A DNA stretch of 64,000 bases from Punica granatum (taxonomy: Eukaryota > Streptophyta > Magnoliopsida > Myrtales > Lythraceae), in NCBI RefSeq assembly GCF_007655135.1, contig NC_045129.1, positions 31,063,122 through 31,127,121 on the forward strand, written 5' to 3'. The notes under the pieces are model-generated. The model was not told where the DNA came from, did no database searches, and saw only the letters and a program-made list of their open reading frames with translations. Made by a program: the position numbers and the translations under genes. Shown one piece after another: positions 56,426 through 64,000 of the stretch (its first letter is position 1; each line of letters begins with the position of its first letter).

Positions 56426-59202
56426 CTATTTTATATTTATATCTCGAAGAAGCCGAGCAGCTATGGACCCATATCGTCTCGCTTCCCACTCACTTAGCTT
56501 TCTGGTTTTGAGTTTTTCCAATATCGAACACTCTCTCTTGACAGCTCCTTCGGCCCCACAATCAGCTCTCTGATCCACCCCACTGCTACTCCCACTCTCT
56601 GAGTCTTCCGTTTGCTTGGCTTCATCAGCCTTCTCGTTCACGCAACAAGTCTTCACATCCAAATCATCGGCTTTTTGGGTCGTCTCCTCGACGGTCTTGG
56701 CTACAGGCTTTGGTCCCATTATGAAGAGTTGAATGCTCGGGTGTTGATACTTGTGGTGCATCTGCGTATCACAGGAAGTGCGCCACGTCTTCTGATACAA
56801 ACTAAACTTTTACTAACATACATTTTCGAGTGTAATATCACATTACCTTTGATAAAGGAACAGTTTTGAAATCAAAGTTTCTCTTCCACAAGTTTAGCAT
56901 CTGCTGGTGCACTCCAGTGGATCGGACCTCATAGCCCAACTAAATACAAAAAGCAATCAACATCATTAACTCTCTTATTGGAGGAAAGAAGCTAAAAGAA
57001 TAGGAGTTTGTATGCACCAAAATAGTGGTTTTAGATCCTGACAGTGCAGTCATTGTCCGCAGGAGTGGTTCCAGGAGCTGCTCTGCATAAACCTAGATAC
57101 AACAAAATGAATTCAATAGCCAAAGAAAACTAAATAAATAAGAAGAGGATAAAACAGAATGTTGGGTAGATCTGTGATCTCTATTATCCCACAAGGGAGA
57201 ATTGGTTCAAGTGTTTTAAGCAGAAAATTCTTTGGACTCAGAGACAAATAAGACTTACAATGTCTGTGCCAATAATGTAGTCAAATGGAGGATGAATCGC
57301 CTTAATATGATCACCATTTCCCCAGTCCAACTCAGCTACCTGGATTGAACCTAATGAATCTACAAGGAATGCAAATTTCACATAAACCCCAACAAGTGAC
57401 AAATATTATGCCATAACAATTTGATTTGATGACAAGAGGCAGTTACACCCAAACACTTTAATCTCTAGAAGAAAAAGGAAGATAATAATGAACAAAATCA
57501 ATGCCAAACTAACAATAATTTCCTGAGGGTACACAAACCTGGATTTGTCTGGAGGATTCTTGAAGTATTGCGTTCAACATTTCTTCTTAGAAGAGGTAAA
57601 ACCTCGGCCTGGTCCGTTGCAACAACATCACATCCAAGCAATGCCATGCCTGAAAAAAGAAAAAAAAATTAGATCAGTATGTAAAAAGCAATGAATGGTC
57701 AATGATGTAAAATAAAGCTGATTTAGGAAGAAGTTACAACCAAATGCAGTAATGTCAACCACCTCATTTTCAAAATACCAATTAGTCAAATATGAATCTG
57801 GAGCTTCAAAAAGTCATCCATTTGTCTATTATCTATAAGCAACGACATCCACATTATCTTAGGAATTCGAATCTGAACTCTATGTACAATCCATTATTTT
57901 TATCTCGCAAGACTTTTGCGTCTTTTGTGTATGCATTCTCAGCTAGTCTCTTCTTCTACTTTCTCTTTTGTTCTCCTATTATATGAATACCCCTTTTTCC
58001 TTAGAAACAAAAATCTGCCTATTTTAAAGTCTCTTGCATCAAAACAGAATTTACAGTAACAATAAACTCACCGAATCCAGCAACTCCACAACCAGCTCCG
58101 AGCTCAATGACACGCTTCCCTTTGAGCTTGGAAGGGCAAAATCTTCCTTTTCTTGAATTCTTCTCCTGCAATAAGAATTACCTCTCTAGAATATATATAA
58201 GAGTGACAAAGAGAATCAAGTGGGCTATTGTAATAACAAACAGGTACCAAAAATCTAACATGTTAAATGAGAGCAAAGTAATCTACCATGATACACGCAA
58301 CAATGATCAGAAGAACCAACTATAATAACATCAGAAAGCTAAAGTATAATCGTAATAAGAGCGGTACAAAAGCTATAAACTCAAATCCGTGTCGGGAAAT
58401 TTGATTTTCATTTCTTGATCTGGTTTAAAATTCATTATCAAAATTACCTGCACTAGATACAGTAATAAAGCAACAGAGGGTCAAACTCTGTTATTTAACA
58501 GAATGCCAAGAATCCTCATTCCTCCCAGAAGATTGACGAGGTTCAGTCAGTTCCACATTTCAGTGCTTAAAAGTGGGATCTCCTCTATAAACTAAGAATA
58601 AGCAGGCAAACAAGAAAGCGATTAATCCCTCCAATACAGGGCTCAGAAGGGCGTAAGCCATCCCAAACCAAACGTTTATTGATCCACCACAGCTAAGATC
58701 AAGAAAACCAGCGACGAAGGATGCCCACAAAATGAAAGCCTCGAAATCCTCGGCAACAAGTTTTCTCCTAAAGGCTAAACTTAGCAAACAACTTATAGAA
58801 GAGTATACACACACATACATATGTATTACCAAGAATTTAACGAGCACCAGGGATGCATCCCACACTGTAGTTCCATGATGCTTGGAATTAGGATCCTGCA
58901 GCAAATCGAAAGATGACGCCACAAACTTCAATCAAATGAACGCTAAGATTCAAATTAGAACAAGTAAGGAGCAGAACATGGGAAAGAGCATCATTTGCCT
59001 GAGAGAACTGGAGTTGATGTCCCAACAGCTCGAGAGTGATCACAGAGGTGTCCGGAGAATTCAACCTGAACCCCCCACCACCACACCCAATCACAAAGAA
59101 AATCAGTAAGGAGCAGTCAAACTCAAGTTTTTCCTTTCGAATTCACCCATTTGAGCGATCAAATGAAGACACTAGTTCAAAAAGTCACCTATCAGCCTCC
59201 AT
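56426..59202 (-). CDS. METTL21-type protein-lysine methyltransferase family protein
   Basis: Nine exons (59202-59189, 59065-58999, 58895-58830, 58165-58072, 57649-57539, 57359-57259, 57092-57018, 56939-56847, 56761-56426) give 318 residues in frame. Exon 1 codes MEAD plus the split Arg codon. Seen: the SAM-binding motif RVIELGAGCGVAGFG, then LLGCDVVATDQ, AELDWG, and GTDIVYAEQLLEPLL, whose DIVY matches the [D/E]xx[Y/F] signature of Methyltransf_16 lysine methyltransferases. The core ends near YQHPSIQLFIMGPK, followed by a plant-variable acidic/Cys tail ending LLRDINIK. The N-terminal LELLGHQLQFSQ and TTVWDASLVLVKFL are typical. In animals relatives methylate chaperones such as HSP70 and VCP; the plant substrate is unknown. 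Odd: intron 2 begins GC (CAG/GCAAAT) rather than GT, and intron 3 contains a long open frame. Nearest Arabidopsis relative by memory is At5g49560. Confidence 0.9.
58560..58829 (-). other. Open frame in intron 3 of the methyltransferase gene
   Basis: The frame of exon 3 continues through the GTAATA donor at 58829 for 89 codons to a TGA at 58560-58562. It has two strongly hydrophobic segments (FILWASFVAGFLDL and VWFGMAYALLSPVL/GLIAFLFACLFLVY) with a short charged lead (FRRKLVAEDFEAF). I do not recognise the family. It could be an alternative C-terminus by intron retention, an unrelated captured sequence, or chance. Composition looks more like coding DNA than the rest of the intron. Confidence 0.35.
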
Positions 59203-59476
59203 TGAAGGAGAAAGATTTCCAAGAACACGCCAAATTTCTTCTGCAGATGGTGGAAAGAGGTAACCAGTGAAGTCCCCAGTGGGAAGTTACAAAGACTGAA
59301 GCTTGACGAGAGAGCCGCCCGCCAGAACCTGATTTCAGAAGGGACCGTCGATCTTATTTCTCCGGTCACGACGAAGCTTACCATAGCAAGTTATTCCCTT
59401 CCCTTCCCTGCCCCTCCCGCTCAGTGAAAACAGTGCACGTAGGCCCAGAGGCAAATGGGCCTTGAGCGGGCGGGTC
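59203..59476. other. Promoter side of the methyltransferase gene
   Basis: Upstream of the minus-strand methyltransferase. CT-rich and GC-richer near 59390-59420, as in a 5' UTR or proximal promoter. No clear TATA box. Confidence 0.4.
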
Positions 59477-60018
59477 TAGGGGCGTATACAAGATGAGCTA
59501 CTCGTAAGCTGCTCGGGCTCGGCTCGATAAATACTCGAGAAGAGCTTAGTAATTCTCGACTCGATAAAGTCGCGAGCTTGAATGAGTAAGATGAGCTACT
59601 TGTAAGCTGTTCAGACTCGGCTCGATAAATACTCGAGAAGAGCTTACTAATTCTTGACTCGATAAAGTCGCGAGCTTGAATGAGTTTGCTTGAATTTGCA
59701 AATATGCCACTGCTAATTAAGCAAATCACATTTACATGGCTGATGAGTGAGTTAGAATTAAAAGCAAATTTCTCCTTACCCTCCTCCATGGTTGATAATC
59801 CATTTGATCTCACGAATCTCATTGTTCGTCTATTTAGTTTTCAATTCTAATTTCCTTTTGTATCGCATAAGTGCGATTTTAAGTTCAATACTTGTATTGC
59901 ATTCAATACTCGACTAAACTCATGAGCAAGCCCAAACTCGACTTTTTTTTAAGGTAAGCCGTGCTTGAGTACTAAGTTTCCCGGTGCTTTACTCGGCTCG
60001 GTTTGTGTTACACCCCTA
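59477..60018. mobile_element. hAT-type MITE between head-to-head genes
   Basis: 542 bp with short inverted ends TAGGGGCGTATACAAG and the mirror of TTTGTGTTACACCCCTA, the classic TAGGGGTGTA terminus of hAT elements. Subterminal GCTCGGCTCGATAA / ACTCGGCTCGG motifs occur in both halves. A unit of about 100 bp (GATGAGCTACTCGTAAGCTG ... GCGAGCTTGAATGAGT) is present twice in tandem, at about 59492-59588 and 59591-59686. The 8-bp target duplication is unclear because the flanks are G-rich (GGCGGGTC and GGGGGGGT). Confidence 0.75.
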
Positions 60019-60719
60019 GGGGGGGTGCATAATATGATTATTCTCGAGTTTGGGCCTTTTTGAGAACTAAGGAAAATTGGGAAGTGTTGATTTTACACCC
60101 CCATAGTTTGTCAGTTTCGCTCCATTAGCAGAAAATGTCATTAACCCATGTTGTGGACTCCGGGCAATCGACAGAAGATCTATGCTCCCTTCAATTGCCA
60201 GCGTCAAAATCTTTTAAGATGGTTTTACATGTAATTTTTCTAATTTCGTGACGTTAGTGAAGACCCAATAAAACACGAAGGGAGACATGAGTCAATAAAG
60301 AATTTTCCAGTAAAACTAGAAGGAGTGAATACCCTATATTAGTGGCCAAAAAAAAGAAAAAGAACACCTTATATTGCCCAAAATGACCCTTTTTCGGTCA
60401 AATATTTTAGAATGGGTCATCGTGGGACTAACACCTAAACTACGGGATGCAAAGTAGGATATCTGGAATTTAGGGCGCAAAAATCCTAAAACAGACCCCG
60501 GTCAAAGTTTAGGGGCCAAAAACAATTTTTTCATATAGAAGAAACTATGAAAGGTGGGAAATTATGTTAAATATTCAAAACTAAGGGGCTTAACAATAAA
60601 ATGGAGCTATATTTTGGTAAAGAAAAGGGAGTGTGATTCATTTGCCGAAGAGTGCCTTCCTCCCGCGCTCTCCTGGTACCTGGGGCCACCGAACAGAGGA
60701 TCATCCTGACGGAGCTGCC
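60019..60719. other. Upstream region of the small OB-fold gene
   Basis: About 700 bases without another gene, containing the promoter of the downstream plus-strand gene. A reading frame extends upstream of the ATG at 60720 but contains no earlier ATG. Confidence 0.45.
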
Positions 60720-61539
60720 ATGGACGCCGGCAAGCCGAACTTCACGGAGATCTGCGCGATCCTCTGTATCGACACCTCGAGCCTCTTCTACAGAGCCTGC
60801 TCAATCTGTGAAAGGACTTTTCCGGAAAATCCCCCCGCCCCCCGCTGCCACCACTGTGCCGCTCGCAACGCTGCCGCCTCCACCGGTGCTAAGCGCCTCT
60901 TCCGCGTCCTTGTGAGTGTTAGATGCTCCCCATTTGGGGATTCTTCTCACCGTTTCAATCGCTTCGATGGTCCTCTGACTGTTGGTTGCAGATGTCTGTA
61001 GCAACGGACGAGAAGGTCTTCACGGCAGTATGCTTCGACAGGACTGCTAGGGTTATCTTCGGGTGTTCCGCGGACGAGTTCTTCGAATTTGCCAAGCTTC
61101 ATCCGTTTGCCCGTAGGACCTCTTTCTCCTCCACTATAGTACTTCACATTCACATAAGATTGATGGCATTGATATACTTTTGAGAGATACTTACAGTAGC
61201 CGTGCAGTGGTTCCCTCCAGTCGAGTTCGTTCATATATAACCCGTAGTTTCCGAGGGAAAGATTTCTTAAAAAGGATCGTTCTTAAAATGACCGATTTTT
61301 GTTTTTCATGATCAGTTCTCGCTCCATAGCCAAAGTCTTAATTCGGCCCTCGGGATTTTTGTGCAGCTGCTGCAGCAAGTAGGGTCTTGGAGGGAGAGCT
61401 GTTCAGGATGACCCTGTCAACGCCGAAAACTGGGAACGCGCAGCACCTGCGAATAGCATCGGTTGTCCCCCTGAGATCAGAGTATCAGCCAGTGTTCAAG
61501 TGTCTGAGAGAGCGATACGGCACGAGAAGCCATTCTTAA
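60720..61539 (+). CDS. Small zinc-finger OB-fold protein, RPA1 C-terminal-like
   Basis: Three exons (60720-60911, 60992-61112, 61367-61539) encode 161 residues from MDAGKPNFTEICAILCID. Seen: a CxxC...CxxC zinc ribbon, CSICERTFPENPPAPRCHHC, at about residues 28-47, set between predicted beta strands as in DNA-binding domain C of replication protein A; then KRLFRVLMSVATDEKVFTAV, a Phe-rich helix (ADEFFEFAKLHPF), and FRMTLSTPKTGN near the end. Known: the RPA1 C-terminal OB fold with zinc ribbon binds single-stranded DNA and helps assemble the RPA trimer. This protein is only that module, standing alone, so a role in DNA metabolism is an inference from fold. All introns are GT-AG. It is transcribed away from the methyltransferase gene. 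Confidence 0.8.
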
Positions 61540-61881
61540 AACTTCTGTTAATATCAGCAAGAAGACAATGACATGGCCCTCAGCTTCAGCTTCTACATAG
61601 TACATTGTTTCTAAGAGCTTACATTATTGCGGTACATATCTGTATCTTCTTCGCTTCAACTTCAGTTCCCCCGACATCTCGACTATTGGATAAGAATTGA
61701 AGTGCTTCCTGATTACAATTAAAAGCTCCATGCTTACATATTCGTCTGTATTTTATACAAAGAGACAGCAACTCGGATATGGCAACCTCCTTCATATCAT
61801 TACATCAATAATCTCAACTGGGTTAGAGGATTAATGCCTTGAGATTTATAACTTAAATAAGCCAATGCAAACTCGGTGACA
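61540..61881. other. Convergent 3' region of the OB-fold gene and VPS24
   Basis: About 340 bases between two genes that converge; it should contain both 3' UTRs. No other feature is seen. Confidence 0.55.
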
Positions 61882-63646
61882 TTACGACCTAACTTTGGCA
61901 AGGCGTGCCCTTATTGCTTCCATCTCTTCCTCATCGTCGGCGCCCTCAGCTATGGCTTCATCCTATACAAATCAGATAAATTTAACCATTAATTCACTCC
62001 GCAAGAAGGTTTATAAGAATTGATGGAGATAAGGGTGGAAGTAATTCCACTCTCAAGTGTACCTCTTCTGCGGTAGGAGCAGATTGCTTCACCTTCTCCT
62101 TCCTTACTGCTTCTGGAAGCTGTGCAGCTGTCTCCCCGGCTATGGCGGTCAAGACCTTATCAACTTCCTCGTCAATCTCCTCTTCAATGTCCTCCGAGTC
62201 TAGGGCAGTGTCCACGGCATCATTGACAAACTCTTCGATAACCCCTGCCTGCACATAGGCATGAAGAAGCAAAGTTAATTGTGGGGAAGAAAATGAAACC
62301 GTTTTTGTTGCTTGAATAATTATATCAGCAAGTGATAAACTCTGTTTTCTTCAATTCTCATAATTGATGAATATATCAATCAACCACAAACCCATCATTG
62401 TAAATGTGGATCAATTGGTTGGTTTAGAGCTCCATAAAAGAAGACAAACACCATCAAGTCAATAATGTATAAGAAAAATAACGAGATGAAAGATAAGGAC
62501 TTGATTCTTTTTACTAGCTGTTCGGCATAATAAACAGCCTATCTCATTCCTAGACATCACCAAGCAGAGGTCGCATGCGGAAGCAAGTCACTAGGATGAA
62601 CATACAAAGAGCACACATGGAACAGTTTTCGATAAAATATATTAGCTCATTCTCGATTCAAGCCACATTGGCTTGAAATACAGGAGCTACATCATGAATG
62701 GCAATACCTTTGTCATTTCTTTGCTGAACTCTTGCATAGTAACGGCCATTTCTGGAGCTTTCATAAGATTATTGACAAGCTTCATCACCTCTGCACTCTT
62801 AGACAGGTGGCCAACAGTCCGAGCAATTGCTGTAAACCCAGCCAAGCAAGGATGTAAGATAGGTGACAGTGACACAAATGATTCGGGCAATCAAAAGATT
62901 CAAAACTCCATAATGGAGTTTTAAAAGATGAGTTTAAGGGTGACGTTATCATTAATTGGTCCCCCGCCTAATACTACTCATTATCAATAAACAAAAGAGC
63001 TTTTCCTAATCCATCATGAACAAAATTCATCCTCAAATCAACCGCAAGCAACTTAACCAACCTAAGTCACACAGAGCAGTGATATAACTCGGTGTATTGA
63101 AAGCATAATGCATTCATTTTGGACACTGAAAGACATACCCACACTCTCGCCGAGATGCATCGAGATCGAGTTCATTTGCGCCTTGTTTTCATAGAGCCGG
63201 TTCACCGTTCTCCTCGATAATACAACCTCCTTGGCAAGAGCCTGAAAATAAAATCCCAGTAAGAAGAAACAACAAAGATGAGAAGCATGAGGATGTGGAA
63301 GCTAAGTACGAGGAATGAGAACAGCAGGGAGTCAAAGGGCAAACCTTTGCAGAGACCATGTCGTTCCTCTTAGCAGCTTCTTTTATTGCCTTCTGCACAT
63401 TCTTCTCTTCTCTCTGTATATCTAAAGGCCAAACCCAACAATAAACACGCAACAATCTGCTCAGCATCCCATCAAAGCAAATTCTCAAAAAAAAAAAAAA
63501 GGCTACCCTTTATCCATTTCTAATAAAAAATTACCCCGGATTTGGCGTTCGATGTTGCGACACTCTTGGCGGAGGCGACGCTGCCAGTCCCTCAATTGCT
63601 GCTGGGGGTTGGATTTCGGCTTTATCATGTTCATCACTTTCTCCAT
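61882..63646 (-). CDS. VPS24: ESCRT-III subunit VPS24 (CHMP3)
   Basis: Six exons (63646-63535, 63421-63345, 63241-63139, 62829-62708, 62248-62063, 61962-61882) give 226 residues. Seen: the basic N-terminal half starting MEKVMNMIKPKSNPQQQL and RDWQRRLRQECRNIERQIR; the Snf7-domain helices (VQKAIKEAAKRNDMVSAKAL, RTVNRLYENKAQMNSISMHL, AIARTVGHLSKSAEVMKLVN); and an acidic C-terminus with the MIT-interacting motif EEEMEAIRARLAKVRS. Known: VPS24 joins VPS2 on the SNF7 polymer on endosomes, for sorting into multivesicular bodies and membrane scission, and recruits the VPS4 ATPase through the C-terminal motif. The sequence closely follows the Arabidopsis VPS24 proteins and length is normal. All introns are GT-AG. 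Confidence 0.95.
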
Positions 63647-64000
63647 CTTCGTCCCCCTCTGCCAAGATTCCTCGAGGGCAAAATTCGAGAACACGGCGAT
63701 GACTAATACTGGAATTGGGCGGGATTGTTCAGGTGGATCGAGAGCTGCCCTGCTTTGCACCGGAGAGATCTGAAGTGCGGCGATCGGGGATTCGGTTTTC
63801 GGGGATTTGGGAACTTCGATCTTTGACCTGATTGACGAAATCAGGAAGAGGAAAAGTTGATTTCCATTACCGACCAACCTTTTAGCATCAAGATGGACTG
63901 GAAAACCATAACTTTAATCATTTTGGTCCTTTGTTATATATTCTTATTTTATTTTTCCGCCCCCAGTAGTTTGATTATATTCTCAAAGCAGCCCAAGTGC
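63647..64000. other. 5' flank of VPS24
   Basis: Upstream DNA of the minus-strand VPS24 gene. GC-richer near the start (63650-63840), becoming AT-rich beyond 63890. Frames across it are 5' UTR or promoter reading and lack domains. Confidence 0.45.

Noticed and set aside
58888..59094. A 68-codon frame reading through intron 2 of the methyltransferase gene
   Set aside because: It joins exon 2 to intron sequence and then enters exon 3 in the wrong frame; the spliced model matches the family throughout.
1..64000. CRISPR arrays, prokaryotic operons, phage genes, organelle DNA insertions
   Set aside because: No regularly spaced repeats, no polycistronic gene runs and no recognisable plastid or mitochondrial gene sequences were seen.

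Overview
The window is nuclear DNA of a flowering plant, almost certainly a eudicot. Evidence: genes have many short GT-AG introns in AT-rich DNA; the proteins belong to plant families (HIPP metallochaperone, 4CL-like ligase, plant R2R3-MYB, GPI-type lipid-transfer protein, plant VPS24); there is a plant microRNA (miR530); and the intergenic DNA is full of plant-type transposon debris (MULE, hAT, PIF/Harbinger, copia-like LTRs, LINE, SINE). I cannot name the species from sequence alone. No operons, CRISPR arrays or bacterial features were seen.

Layout. 1-4.3 kb: AT-rich, a SINE-like stretch and a degenerate tandem repeat. 4.3-6.5 kb (-): two-domain heavy-metal isoprenylated protein with a 55-base G run in an intron. 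6.9-24 kb: gene-poor transposon zone with MULE hairpins, several with near-perfect 9-bp target duplications, a MULE carrying a captured gene fragment, a deleted hAT element and two MITE families. 24.0-24.5 kb (+): MIR530 with its own TATA box. 27.4-30.1 kb (-): peroxisomal 4CL-like acyl-CoA ligase with a SINE in intron 1. 31.3-31.9 kb: lone copia-type LTR. 35.4-39.75 kb: PIF/Harbinger element with transposase and Myb/SANT genes, both damaged by stops, between ~285-bp direct repeats. 42.2-44.5 kb (+): glyoxalase I, convergent with an R2R3-MYB (45.0-45.9 kb, -). 51.2-52.9 kb: small LTR element with a MITE in its 3' LTR. 53.2-53.9 kb (-): lipid-transfer-like secreted protein. 56.4-59.2 kb (-): nine-exon METTL21-type methyltransferase, head-to-head with a small RPA-C-like zinc/OB-fold protein (60.7-61.5 kb, +), separated by a hAT MITE. 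61.9-63.6 kb (-): ESCRT-III subunit VPS24.

The genes are unrelated housekeeping or regulatory genes; nothing suggests a cluster acting together. The exon structures were worked out by hand from splice sites and reading frame; all complete models close in frame. The most rewarding parts are MIR530, the nested insertions at 13.8-17.8 kb, the gene-capturing MULE, the Harbinger element with its unusual flanks, and an unexplained hydrophobic reading frame inside an intron of the methyltransferase gene.
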